Below are positions 53,575-62,115 of a stretch of 64,000 nucleotides of DNA, piece by piece; within the stretch, counting starts at the first letter, position 1; every line of letters starts with the position of its first letter. Source of the DNA: Chryseobacterium camelliae (lineage in GTDB: Bacteria > Bacteroidota > Bacteroidia > Flavobacteriales > Weeksellaceae); assembly GCF_027920545.1 (NCBI RefSeq), contig NZ_CP115859.1, positions 248,001-312,000 of the forward strand, in the 5' to 3' direction. Position numbers and translations under genes: made by a program. The notes beneath the pieces were generated by a model. It did no database searches, was not told where the DNA came from, and was given only the letters and a program-made list of their open reading frames with translations.

Positions 53575-54816
53575 ATGAAACTATTAACACATCATTGTAT
53601 AGCACTTGCTTTATTGACATTCGGAACTGCAAATGCTCAGTTTTCAGATGATCCTTTACATGCTGTTTTAGAAACAAAAGATGCACAGAACTTCTGGAAA
53701 GCATTCGATAAAATGGAAACATCTGCCACCAATCCTTTTACAGATTATATCAATAATGGTTCTCCCGGGTTAAAAGCTTTTATAAAGAACAGGATCATCA
53801 ATGCAGATTCTTTGTACTCAACGGTGAAAAAAAACAAAGAAGAATATCTTAAAACAAGAAATACCTTATCCGGAATTGGCAAAATTGATAAAAAACTAAA
53901 ATCATCATACAGTGCGCTGAAATATTGGTATCCCCAAGCGAAATTCCCGACAGTATATTTTGTGTACGGAAGAATGAATACAGGTGGAAATTCTGCGAGT
54001 GAAGGTATTACGATCGGAACAGAATTGTTTAAAAACCTGGATGGTGTTACTGCGCTTATTGCTCATGAACTGGTCCATTTTCAACAAAATAATAAAGGAG
54101 GCGAAAGTTTATTAAAACAGGCCTTAACGGAAGGAGGTGCCGATTTTATCAGCGAGTTTGTTTCAGGTGAACCTATGAACGTAAAAGCTTTTCAATATGG
54201 TGAAGCCAATGCAGACAGGTTGTATAAGGAATTTGTAACCAGATACAAAAGTGATGATTTAAGAGATTGGTTCTATTGGACTTCCAAAAAAGATGACCGG
54301 CCTAATGATCTGGGATATTGGATAGGATACAAAATCTGTGAAGCCTATTTTAATAAACAAACCGATAAGCATAAAGCCGTACAGGATATTTTAAACATCG
54401 AAGATCCTTTTTTATTCTTACAGGAAAGTGGCTTCCTGGATACTTATATTCAACAATATGCAAAAGAAAAGAATTTAAAATATGATGATTTCTTTAAAGA
54501 GTTTTCAGGTGAGCCTTCTGAAGTGACTTTTGTTGTCAATGTCCCGGATAAAAATGATGAAGTTTATATTGCAGGAAATCAGAAAGGACTGGGAAATTGG
54601 AGCGCATCATCAGTTAAAATGGATCGGAAAAGTGATTTTGAAAGAATTTTAACTTTAAAAATATATTTACCAGCTCAATTGAAACTTACCAAAGGGAATT
54701 GGGATCAGGAAGCGGATGTAAAAGGTCTTGAAAAAGGGCAGAACATCAGAATAGAAAATGGAAAATCAAAGAAGATTTCTTACACTGTTGTTAATTGGTT
54801 TAAAAATTCGAATTAA
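53575..54816 (+). CDS. Secreted HExxH metallopeptidase-like protein with CBM20-like tail
   Basis: 413 residues from the ATG at 53575, which gives a signal peptide (…LTFGTANAQ); the GTG at 53551 is less likely. The central domain has HELVHFQQ (H164, E165, H168) and ALTEGGADFISEF (E186 as third zinc ligand), the pattern of gluzincins related to DUF2268. Residues ~318-400 (VYIAGNQKGLGNW) look like a starch-binding CBM20 or related beta-sandwich. Substrate unknown; the tail suggests glycan or surface binding. Confidence 0.8.
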   Translation: MKLLTHHCIALALLTFGTANAQFSDDPLHAVLETKDAQNFWKAFDKMETSATNPFTDYINNGSPGLKAFIKNRIINADSLYSTVKKNKEEYLKTRNTLSGIGKIDKKLKSSYSALKYWYPQAKFPTVYFVYGRMNTGGNSASEGITIGTELFKNLDGVTALIAHELVHFQQNNKGGESLLKQALTEGGADFISEFVSGEPMNVKAFQYGEANADRLYKEFVTRYKSDDLRDWFYWTSKKDDRPNDLGYWIGYKICEAYFNKQTDKHKAVQDILNIEDPFLFLQESGFLDTYIQQYAKEKNLKYDDFFKEFSGEPSEVTFVVNVPDKNDEVYIAGNQKGLGNWSASSVKMDRKSDFERILTLKIYLPAQLKLTKGNWDQEADVKGLEKGQNIRIENGKSKKISYTVVNWFKNSN

Positions 54817-55016
54817 TAAAAATTGGCAGGTTTAGAAGCTTTCCTCAACTGCTGCAATCCGTTATTGGTCATAATAAGTTGTATCTGTCATTTCGATGAA
54901 GGGGAGAAGTTTATTTCCGAAAAATACTAAAGGTTCATTATTTTTAATCATCGTGAGAAAACTAAATTTTAAACAAAATTTAAGTCCGTCAATTCTTCCA
55001 TTCATTTCAAAATAAA

Positions 55017-55024
55017 TAAATTTG
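55017..55024 (+). promoter_or_regulatory. Candidate -7 element of gpmI
   Basis: TAAATTTG, 19 nt before the ATG. No TTG at the best spacing. The remainder of 54817-55016 holds nothing recognised. Confidence 0.4.
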
Positions 55025-55043
55025 TAGTACAAAAGTTTACATA

Positions 55044-56585
55044 ATGTCGAAAAAAGCAATATTGGCAATCCTTGACGGATGGGGATTGGGAATGAATCCG
55101 GACGTTTCAGCAATTGATAAAGCAAATACACCATTTATAGATAACTGCCTTAAAAACTTTCCTCACACTACGCTTGAAGCAAGCGGTTTGGCGGTAGGTT
55201 TACCGGCTGGACAAATGGGGAACTCAGAAGTAGGGCACATGAATTTGGGAGCGGGAAGAGTTGTTTATCAAAATCTGGTAAAGCTGAATATGGCTGTTGA
55301 AAACGGAACGCTCGGACAGGAAAAAGTGATTCAGGATGCTTTCGAATATGCTAAAAAAGAGAACAAAAAGGTACACTTTATCGGATTGGTTTCCAATGGA
55401 GGAGTACATTCACATATCAATCACTTAAAAGGTCTTTTGACTGCTGCAAAAGAATTCGGATTAAACGAAAATGTTTTTGTTCATGCTTTTACAGACGGTC
55501 GTGACTGTGATCCGCTTTCGGGAAAAGGTTTTATAGAAGAACTTCAGAATCATATGGAAGCGACTACCGGAAAGCTGGCAACAGTGGTAGGAAGATATTA
55601 TGCGATGGACAGAGATAAAAGATGGGAGCGTGTAAAACTGGCTTATGATGCTTTGGTAGAAGGTGTCGGAGAACAATCTACAGATGCGTTGGCTTCTATC
55701 CAGCAATCGTATAATAATAATGTAACGGATGAATTCCTTAAACCTATCATTTTAGTACATACGACCGAAACAGGAAATGTAGTCCCGGTTGCTAAAATTA
55801 TTGATAATGACGTGGTGATCTGTTTCAATTTCCGTACAGACAGAGGTCGTGAGATTACAGAAGTTCTTTGCCAAAAAGATTTCCCGGAATTTTTTATGAG
55901 AAAACTGAATCTTCACTATATCACTCTGACGAATTACGATAAAACCTTCCAGAATGTGCAGGTGGTTTTTGATGAAAATGTGCTTCAGGATACGATGGGA
56001 GAAGTGTTGGAGAGAAATCACAAGACGCAGATCAGAATTGCGGAGACAGAGAAATATCCTCACGTTACCTTCTTCTTTTCAGGAGGCAGAGAAGCTGAGT
56101 TTATTGGTGAAAAAAGATTGCTTTGTCCAAGTCCGAAAGATGTTCCGACTTATGATTTAAAACCGGAAATGTCAGCGTATGACATTACCAATGCAATCGT
56201 TCCTGAGTTGGAAAACGGAACTGCCGATTTTGTTTGTTTAAATTTTGCAAACACAGATATGGTAGGTCATACAGGCGTTTTTTCAGCAGCGGTAAAAGCA
56301 GCGGAAGTGGTGGATTCTTGTATCGAAAAAGTGGCTACGGCGGCTTATGAAAACGGGTATGCAGTGTTCATTCTGGCAGACCATGGAAATTCTGATGTAA
56401 TGATCAATCCGGACGGAACTCCGAATACACAGCACTCTACCAACCTGGTTCCGTTCATTGTAATGGATAAAGAACGCACCTGGAATTTACAACCGGGGAA
56501 ATTAGGAGATGTTGCACCGACTATTTTAAAAGTAATGGGTGTAGAGGCTCCGGAAGCTATGACTGGAAATATTTTAGTGAGCTAA
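55044..56585 (+). CDS. gpmI: 2,3-bisphosphoglycerate-independent phosphoglycerate mutase
   Basis: 513 residues, full length. It interconverts 3- and 2-phosphoglycerate in glycolysis using two Mn2+. The metal site starts with DGWG (D11), the phosphorylated serine is S61 in QMGNSEVGHMNLGAGR, and the C-terminal metal cluster lies in NFANTDMVGHTG and LADHGNSD. Of alkaline-phosphatase fold, unrelated to the BPG-dependent form. It is a single-gene unit. Confidence 0.97.
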   Translation: MSKKAILAILDGWGLGMNPDVSAIDKANTPFIDNCLKNFPHTTLEASGLAVGLPAGQMGNSEVGHMNLGAGRVVYQNLVKLNMAVENGTLGQEKVIQDAFEYAKKENKKVHFIGLVSNGGVHSHINHLKGLLTAAKEFGLNENVFVHAFTDGRDCDPLSGKGFIEELQNHMEATTGKLATVVGRYYAMDRDKRWERVKLAYDALVEGVGEQSTDALASIQQSYNNNVTDEFLKPIILVHTTETGNVVPVAKIIDNDVVICFNFRTDRGREITEVLCQKDFPEFFMRKLNLHYITLTNYDKTFQNVQVVFDENVLQDTMGEVLERNHKTQIRIAETEKYPHVTFFFSGGREAEFIGEKRLLCPSPKDVPTYDLKPEMSAYDITNAIVPELENGTADFVCLNFANTDMVGHTGVFSAAVKAAEVVDSCIEKVATAAYENGYAVFILADHGNSDVMINPDGTPNTQHSTNLVPFIVMDKERTWNLQPGKLGDVAPTILKVMGVEAPEAMTGNILVS

Positions 56586-56605
56586 AATTAATAATATTGT
56601 TAAAG

Positions 56606-56639
56606 AATTACCGTTATTATCTCGATAACGGTAATTTTT
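56606..56639 (+). terminator. Intrinsic terminator after gpmI
   Basis: AATTACCGTTAT / ATAACGGTAATT, a 12-bp stem with a 7-nt loop and T tail. Confidence 0.85.
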
Positions 56640-56697
56640 ATGATTAATATCAGAAAGAGTTAACATAATGTTATGTCTTAAATAATAAATAATATCC

Positions 56698-56705
56698 TAT
56701 CTTTG
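56698..56705 (+). promoter_or_regulatory. Candidate -7 element of the desaturase gene
   Basis: TATCTTTG, 24 nt before the ATG at 56730; no clear -33 TTG. Confidence 0.4.
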
Positions 56706-56729
56706 TAAATTAAAATCTAAATATATATA

Positions 56730-57710
56730 ATGTATCAAACGCTTGTAAGGAAAGAAGTAATGGGAATTTTGGGAAAGGAAGTAGGTTCTTTTCTGGATAA
56801 ATTTTTAACGCCGATTGAAAAAATATGGCAGCCCTCAGATTACCTTCCGGATCCTTCAAGTGAAGATTTTAAACACGATTTAGAAGAAATCCAGACTTTT
56901 GCTCGTGAAATGCCTTATGATTTATTCGTAACATTGATTGGTGATTGTATCACAGAAGAAGCATTACCTTCTTACGAATCTTGGTTGATGGGAGTAGACG
57001 GTATCGATCAGGAAGAGAAAGAAATCGGATGGGCAAACTGGGTGAGAGCATGGACGGCCGAAGAAAACAGACACGGAGATTTGTTGAGCAAATATCTTTA
57101 TTTGTGTGGAAGAGTGAATATGAGGGAAGTAGAAGTAACGACTCAGTATCTAATCAATGATGGTTTCGATTTGGGAACAAGCATGGATCCGTACAGAAAC
57201 TTCGTTTATACAAGCTTTCAGGAAACAGCGACTAATATTTCTCACAGAAGAGTAGGAACATTGGCGAAGCAGTCAGGAAACGGAAAATTAGCTAAAATGT
57301 GTGGAGTTATTGCTGCTGATGAAGCAAGACACGCAAAAGCTTATAAATATTTCGTTGCAAAAATTTTAGAAATTGATCCTTCAGAAATGATTTTGGCATT
57401 TGAAGACATGATGCGCAAAAAAATCGTAATGCCGGCTCACATGATGAGACAGTCTGGTCAGAAAGCGGGGGAGCTTTGGGGACATTTCTCGGATGCTGCA
57501 CAGAGATGTATGGTGTATACAGGACAGGATTATATCAATATCTTAAAAGATCTGTTAGATGAATGGAAGATAGAACACGTAAAAGGTCTTAATGAAAAAG
57601 CTGAAAAAGCTCAGGAATATCTGATGAAACTTCCTTCAAGACTTCAGAAAATTACAGACAGAATTTCAACACCGGATTTACAATTCCAGTTCAATTGGGT
57701 GAAAAGTTAG
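56730..57710 (+). CDS. Soluble acyl-ACP desaturase
   Basis: 326 residues. It is a plant-type di-iron desaturase that puts a double bond into acyl-ACP, probably at C9. The iron ligands are E111/E112 and H115 in AEENRHGD, and E198/H201 in ADEARHAK, separated by ~86 residues as in the stearoyl-ACP desaturases. It needs reduced ferredoxin, plausibly the one at 14004, though it is not adjacent. Terminator follows. Confidence 0.92.
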   Translation: MYQTLVRKEVMGILGKEVGSFLDKFLTPIEKIWQPSDYLPDPSSEDFKHDLEEIQTFAREMPYDLFVTLIGDCITEEALPSYESWLMGVDGIDQEEKEIGWANWVRAWTAEENRHGDLLSKYLYLCGRVNMREVEVTTQYLINDGFDLGTSMDPYRNFVYTSFQETATNISHRRVGTLAKQSGNGKLAKMCGVIAADEARHAKAYKYFVAKILEIDPSEMILAFEDMMRKKIVMPAHMMRQSGQKAGELWGHFSDAAQRCMVYTGQDYINILKDLLDEWKIEHVKGLNEKAEKAQEYLMKLPSRLQKITDRISTPDLQFQFNWVKS

Positions 57711-57738
57711 TTCCATATTTCATTAAATTATAAAGTTA

Positions 57739-57770
57739 AGAGTGCTAAGTATTTTTGGCACTCTTTTTAT
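57739..57770 (+). terminator. Intrinsic terminator after the desaturase gene
   Basis: AGAGTGC / GCACTCT stem with a ~12-nt loop and T5. Its loop and right arm overlap the -33 TTG of the next promoter. Confidence 0.8.
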
Positions 57771-57782
57771 TTCTTATCTTTG
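57755..57782 (+). promoter_or_regulatory. Candidate sigma-A promoter of the HAD gene
   Basis: TTG at 57755-57757, a 17-nt spacer and TATCTTTG at 57775-57782, 21 nt before the ATG. It overlaps the preceding terminator. Confidence 0.65.
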
Positions 57783-57803
57783 CACTTCTAAATCATAATC
57801 GAA

Positions 57804-58235
57804 ATGATGAATAATAAAAAAATTGCGGTTGACTTTGACGGAACTATTGTAGACGATGCATATCCGGCGATTGGAAAACCGAAAATTTTTGCTTTTGAAA
57901 CGTTAAAAAAACTTCAGGCTCAAGGGTACAGACTTATTTTGTGGACTTACAGACACGGACAGGCTCTGGATGAAGCGGTAGAATTTTGTCAGAAAAACGG
58001 AGTTGAATTTTATGCAATCAATTCCAGCTTTGAAGGAGAAGTTTTTGATCCTGAAACACAATCCAGAAAATTAGATGCCGATTGGTTTATTGATGACCGT
58101 AATCTGGGAGGTTTTCCGGGTTGGGGAGAAATCTACAACATTATTCAGGAAAGAATTGAATTTCGTGTAGACGGCAAAGAGGTTTTGGCGTATTCAAAAC
58201 TTAAAAAAGAAAAGAAAAAAGGATTATTCTGGTAG
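57804..58235 (+). CDS. Small HAD-type hydrolase (BT0820-like)
   Basis: 143 residues. It contains VDFDGTIVDD near residue 9 (HAD motif I, nucleophile Asp), LILWTYRHG (motif II), and DADWFIDDRNLGG (motif IV). No cap domain. The family, named for a Bacteroides protein, is a small phosphatase group of unknown substrate. Either of the two adjacent ATG codons could be used. A repeat fills the gap to the map gene. Confidence 0.85.
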   Translation: MMNNKKIAVDFDGTIVDDAYPAIGKPKIFAFETLKKLQAQGYRLILWTYRHGQALDEAVEFCQKNGVEFYAINSSFEGEVFDPETQSRKLDADWFIDDRNLGGFPGWGEIYNIIQERIEFRVDGKEVLAYSKLKKEKKKGLFW

Positions 58236-58244
58236 GAATATAAT

Positions 58245-58329
58245 AATGTAGTAATTTACCAATATAACAATCTGCCAATCAGGATGTACAAATGATTGCT
58301 ACACTGATATACTGTTATATTGTTACATT
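58245..58329. repeat. Degenerate inverted repeat (AATGTA-CAAT type)
   Basis: The left arm beginning AATGTAGTAATTTACCAATA pairs loosely with the reverse complement of the right arm (about two thirds of positions). It shares the AATGTA/GTAACAAT units with the longer element at 17381-17470. No coding potential. It sits between the HAD and map genes. Confidence 0.55.
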
Positions 58330-58341
58330 TTAAATTAGAAC

Positions 58342-59151
58342 ATGATTCAATTAAAAACAATAGACGAATTACGTCTTATGAAGCAAAGTGCTCAGTTGGT
58401 TTCAAGAACATTAGGAATGTTGGCTAAAGAAATCAAACCGGGAATTACCACTTTGTATTTAGATAAACTAGCGCACGATTTCATTAAAGATCACGGTGCA
58501 GAACCTGCTTTTTTAGGGTACGGAGGATTTCCGTATTCTTTGTGTATTTCACCGAACGAACAGGTGGTTCACGGTTTCCCAAGCAAAGAAGAGATTAAGG
58601 AAGGTGATGTGCTTTCTGTAGACTGTGGAGCTATTTTAAACGGTTTTGTGGGAGATCATGCTTATACTTTTGAAATTGGAGAAGTAAAGCCGGAAACCAA
58701 AAAACTGATGAAAGTAGCCAAGGAATCCCTTTATAAAGGAATTGAGCAATGTATCCGAGGAAAAAGAATCGGAGACATTTCTCATGCGATTCAGGCGCAT
58801 TGCGAAAAAGAAGGTTACGGAGTGGTGAGAGAGCTTGTAGGACACGGCGTAGGAAGACAAATGCATGAAGATCCTCAAGTTCCGAATTACGGAAGACAGG
58901 GAAGCGGAAAAGTGATCAAAGACGGTTTAACCATTGCTATTGAGCCGATGATTAATCTTGGAACAGAAAAAGTGAAATTCCATAATGACGGTTGGACAGT
59001 AACGACGTTAGACAACCAGCCTTCTGCGCATTTTGAACACGATGTGGCTGTTATTAACGGAAAACCTGTATTGCTTTCCACATTCCAGTATATTTACGAT
59101 GCTTTAGGTATTGTAAGTGATGAAGAAAAGCCATTCCAATTGGATTTTTAA
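58342..59151 (+). CDS. map: Methionine aminopeptidase type I
   Basis: 269 residues. It removes the N-terminal Met of new proteins. The pita-bread fold motifs are present: SVDCGAILNGFVGDHAYTF with two Asp ligands, ELVGHGVGRQMHEDP with a His ligand, and later Glu ligands in AIEPM and HFEHDVAV. The stop overlaps the start of the methyltransferase by 1 nt, so coupled translation is likely. Confidence 0.96.
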   Translation: MIQLKTIDELRLMKQSAQLVSRTLGMLAKEIKPGITTLYLDKLAHDFIKDHGAEPAFLGYGGFPYSLCISPNEQVVHGFPSKEEIKEGDVLSVDCGAILNGFVGDHAYTFEIGEVKPETKKLMKVAKESLYKGIEQCIRGKRIGDISHAIQAHCEKEGYGVVRELVGHGVGRQMHEDPQVPNYGRQGSGKVIKDGLTIAIEPMINLGTEKVKFHNDGWTVTTLDNQPSAHFEHDVAVINGKPVLLSTFQYIYDALGIVSDEEKPFQLDF

Positions 59152-59918
59152 TGAAAAAAGTAACTAAACTTTTACTAAATAAAATTCCGCGTCCCTTACT
59201 TATAAAAATGAGTATTTGGGCACGTCCGCTTATTTATCAGTTTTTCAAAGGGAATACATTTTATGATCCTATTGATGGCAAATCTTACCGGAAGTTTCTT
59301 CCTTACGGATACGGAAAACAGCGTGAAAATGCTTTGTCTCCCGGAACTTTAAGTTTAGAAAGACACCGCCAGATGTGGTTATATCTTCAGAATGAAACCG
59401 ATTTTTTCATTAAAAACTACAAAGTTTTGCATATTGCTCCTGAACAGGAATTTTTAAGAAAGTTCAAGAGAATGAGAAATCTGGATTATATTTCTGCAGA
59501 TTTATTTTCACCGATCGTTGATGTAAAAGCAGATATTCTGGATCTTCCTTTTGCTGATGAAAGCTTTGATATCATTTTCTGTAACCATGTTTTGGAACAT
59601 ATTGAAGATGATGCAAAAGCTATGAGCGAATTATATAGAGTATTACGACCGGGAGGATGGGGGATTTTACAGGTTCCCATGAAAAATTCTTTGGAAAAGA
59701 CATACGAAGATTTTTCTATAAAAGATCCTAAAGAACGTCAAAAACATTTCGGGCAATACGATCACGTTCGTTGGTACGGGATGGATTACTTTGATCGCTT
59801 GCGAAAAGCAGGTTTTGAGACAGAACCTAATTTTTACTCTCAGAAATTCTCAGAAGAAGAAATTAAAAAATACGGGTTAAGACATAATGAAATCTTACCG
59901 ATCGTTTTGAAAAAATAA
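59151..59918 (+). CDS. Class I SAM-dependent methyltransferase
   Basis: 255 residues. It begins with a polybasic helix (KKVTKLLLNKIPRPLLIKMS). The SAM fold is seen in KVLHIAPEQEFLRKF, VKADILDLPFADESFDIIFCNHVLEHIEDD and LYRVLRPGGWGILQVP. The start overlaps the map stop by 1 nt. The methyl acceptor is unknown, and the N-terminal basic helix may attach it to membrane or RNA. Confidence 0.85.
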   Translation: MKKVTKLLLNKIPRPLLIKMSIWARPLIYQFFKGNTFYDPIDGKSYRKFLPYGYGKQRENALSPGTLSLERHRQMWLYLQNETDFFIKNYKVLHIAPEQEFLRKFKRMRNLDYISADLFSPIVDVKADILDLPFADESFDIIFCNHVLEHIEDDAKAMSELYRVLRPGGWGILQVPMKNSLEKTYEDFSIKDPKERQKHFGQYDHVRWYGMDYFDRLRKAGFETEPNFYSQKFSEEEIKKYGLRHNEILPIVLKK

Positions 59919-59920
59919 TA

Positions 59921-59955
59921 AAAAGCGGCTTCAAATTTTTTGAAGCCGCTTTTTA
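59921..59955. terminator. Bidirectional intrinsic terminator
   Basis: AAAAAGCGGCTTCAAA / TTGAAGCCGCTTTTT, stem of about 15 bp with a short loop, between convergent genes. Confidence 0.9.
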
Positions 59956-59973
59956 TTCATTGAAGTTGAAAAT

Positions 59974-60678
59974 TTATTTCTTGAGAAACAATTCAGGCTT
60001 AAAATTCTCTACACTCAAAATATACTGTCCCTTTTGAAAATCGGTCGTATTTACCCTTAAAGCTTTACCGGAGGATAAGGTTTCAAAAAGAAGCTTTCCG
60101 GACATATCATAGATCTTGACCTTTAAATTCCTTTCTAAATTTTCAACGATTAAAAAATCATTCACAGGATTTGGATAGATTGTAAATGTTTTCTTAAGAG
60201 TATTTTCTTTCGTTCCTAAAAAGGCATTGTTATAAAAGATCTGGGTTCCGGAATTAGGATTAGTAACAATAAGAGTTTTTGATGTTCCGTTAGCTAAAAT
60301 TTGATAATTATAAGTTGTTCCGGGAAGGGCATTGCTTATATAAAAATCACAGTTTTTTTGATCATATTGCTGAACGGCTGTCGTATTTACTCCCCAATAA
60401 TCGGCTAATGTACAACCGCCTCCGATTTTAGTGAAGCTGCTTGTTGCAGCGGAGAAGGTAATATTGATTTGCGCGGTATTGAAATATTTGGAAGCAAAAT
60501 AATAATTAGAGTTGTTTTGGGTAAATAAAGATGGAGAAACAGCGTATGCCATGGACGGAGTTGTTACCGTTTGTCCGTTGGTTACGATTTGCGAAATATA
60601 CCAGTCATTGGTAAAAAGCTCAGAATTTTGAGCAGACAAAAATACACTGCAAAGTAAAAGGAATAAAGTTTTTTTCAT
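59974..60678 (-). CDS. Secreted protein with T9SS type A sorting domain
   Basis: 234 residues with a signal peptide (…SVFLSAQ). A beta-rich N-terminal body of ~140 residues (NSNYYFASKYFNTAQINITF) is followed by a T9SS type A tail with FTIYPNPVNDFL, ending in KPELFLKK. It should be exported by the type IX system. The body is not recognised. Single gene. Confidence 0.82.
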   Translation of the reverse strand: MKKTLFLLLCSVFLSAQNSELFTNDWYISQIVTNGQTVTTPSMAYAVSPSLFTQNNSNYYFASKYFNTAQINITFSAATSSFTKIGGGCTLADYWGVNTTAVQQYDQKNCDFYISNALPGTTYNYQILANGTSKTLIVTNPNSGTQIFYNNAFLGTKENTLKKTFTIYPNPVNDFLIVENLERNLKVKIYDMSGKLLFETLSSGKALRVNTTDFQKGQYILSVENFKPELFLKK

Positions 60679-60723
60679 GATTAATATTTTTGATCAAATT
60701 TATAATAAAAAATACATTTGTTC

Positions 60724-60757
60724 AATAAAAAACCGTTTTCAATCTTTGAAAACGGTT
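60724..60757 (-). terminator. Intrinsic terminator of the SMR gene
   Basis: AACCGTTTTC / GAAAACGGTT, a perfect 10-bp stem with a 7-nt loop. On the minus strand a T run follows. Confidence 0.85.
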
Positions 60758-60799
60758 GTATTTTAGATAATTAATTTAAAGTAAATTCATTTTTGGATT

Positions 60800-61126
60800 T
60801 TAATGAGAAACTGCTTTCAGACCGACCACAGAGCCGATTAAGGTAACGATAAAGAAAATTCTCCAGAAGCTCACCGGATCTTTAAAAAAGAAAATTCCCA
60901 TTAATGCCGTTCCTACGGCACCAATTCCGGTCCATACAGCATAAGCCGTTCCGATTGGCAGGGTTTGTGTTGCTTTGATCAGCAATACCATACTGATAGT
61001 CATGGTGATCAGGAAGCCTGTGAACCAGAGATACATAGGAGTTCCGGTCGTTTCTTTTACTTTCCCCAAGCACGATGCAAATGCCACTTCAAATAATCCT
61101 GCGATAATTAAGATAATCCAATTCAT
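60800..61126 (-). CDS. sugE: Small multidrug resistance (SMR) exporter, guanidinium-type
   Basis: 108 residues with four hydrophobic segments. The catalytic Glu13 is in IIAGLFEVAFA. The segment PIGTAYAVWTGIGAVGTA and the end VVGLKAVSH resemble the SugE/Gdx branch (guanidinium export) more than EmrE. It is an antiparallel-dimer proton antiporter of the inner membrane. It is probably controlled by the Crp-type regulator 113 nt upstream on the same strand. Confidence 0.85.
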   Translation of the reverse strand: MNWIILIIAGLFEVAFASCLGKVKETTGTPMYLWFTGFLITMTISMVLLIKATQTLPIGTAYAVWTGIGAVGTALMGIFFFKDPVSFWRIFFIVTLIGSVVGLKAVSH

Positions 61127-61239
61127 TTTTCATTATTTTCTGCTGCAAAGTTCAGAATTTTGACAGAATTAAAATTTTACAATTGTTAAAAAATAAAAAC
61201 TGAATCTCAATTCCATCACTAACATTTGAAGCATCCGAT

Positions 61240-61803
61240 TTACTTGATCTCCGCCCGGATTCTGCTTAAGCTTACCTGTGTAATGCCTAAATAAGAAGCA
61301 ATATGTCCCAACTGAACCCGTTGCAGAAGATGGGATTTCTCTTTCATCAAGTCTTTGTATCGTTCCAATGCGGTTTTGAACTGCCTTGAAATAATCAATT
61401 CTTCTGTTTTTATAAGCTCCTTTTCTGCAAATTTCCGTCCCCAGTTTGCGATATGAATATCCTTATTGAATAATTCCTTTAAATGAGCGGTTTCCAGTTT
61501 GTATAATTCACAATCTTCTAATGATTCTATATTTTCATATCCGGGTTTGTCTTCCACATAACTTTTCATCGAAATGACGGTATCTCCTTCACTTCCGAAC
61601 CAGAACGTAATATCGTTATCTTCGGTGGAAGCATATGCACGTACGATTCCTTTTTTTACAAAATAAATATAAGGAACCACTTTTAGAGCTTCCATCAGAC
61701 AGCTCCCTTTTGAGTAGGAAACCTCTGTGATATGTTTTTTTAAACTTTGCCTGGAAGAATCGGGAAGAGGATAAATGGTGTTTATGATTTCATCAATTGT
61801 CAT
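61240..61803 (-). CDS. Crp/Fnr-family transcriptional regulator
   Basis: 187 residues. The N-terminal cNMP-binding-like beta-roll spans ~25-115 (YIYFVKKGIVRAYASTEDND). The C-terminal helix-turn-helix is QLGHIASYLGITQVSLSRIRA. The usual cAMP-contacting residues of CRP are not obvious, and no Cys cluster of Fnr type is present. It is common in Bacteroidota next to small transport genes, and here lies upstream of the SMR gene. Confidence 0.85.
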   Translation of the reverse strand: MTIDEIINTIYPLPDSSRQSLKKHITEVSYSKGSCLMEALKVVPYIYFVKKGIVRAYASTEDNDITFWFGSEGDTVISMKSYVEDKPGYENIESLEDCELYKLETAHLKELFNKDIHIANWGRKFAEKELIKTEELIISRQFKTALERYKDLMKEKSHLLQRVQLGHIASYLGITQVSLSRIRAEIK

Positions 61804-62115
61804 AATTGTAAGCTAATTATTGACCTCAAAAATATTAGTTTTTTTAGTGCAAAATTTAAAAAATAGTTAAATAATTGCAGCTAAACGTTTAATCGAAATT
61901 ATCCTATTCTGGAAATACGAATCGTTATTTTCGATGTGTAAAGTGGAGTTATACTTTTTAATTGTTATTTAAGTATTTGATTTTTAATTTTTTAAATTTT
62001 ATTTGAGGTGGTTTTTAAAAAGTTGCGAAAGTACAAATATTTTTAATATATTTAAAGAAAATATCTATTGTTATTAAGCATTTAATAAGATATTTTTGTT
62101 TTATTAATCCATACA
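61804..62115. promoter_or_regulatory. AT-rich divergent regulatory region with LacI-type palindrome and promoter
   Basis: A 312-nt space without any gene, between the divergent Crp-type and LacI genes. It contains TAAACGTTTA (61882-61891), a small palindrome like the core of LacI-family operators, ~225 nt before the LacI gene. A full promoter-like pair lies at the end: TTG 62068-62070, 20 nt, TATTTTTG 62091-62098, 17 nt before the ATG. No other structure was noticed. Confidence 0.5.

Noticed and set aside
54862..55134. Minus-strand 90-residue frame upstream of and overlapping gpmI
   Set aside because: It overlaps the gpmI start by ~90 nt antisense, has no recognisable domain, and the space looks like ordinary leader sequence. 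A gene fragment cannot be excluded.
61882..61891. TAAACGTTTA as a firm LacI autoregulatory operator
   Set aside because: A 10-bp AT-rich palindrome can occur by chance in this sequence, and it is ~225 nt from the gene; kept only as a note in the regulatory region.
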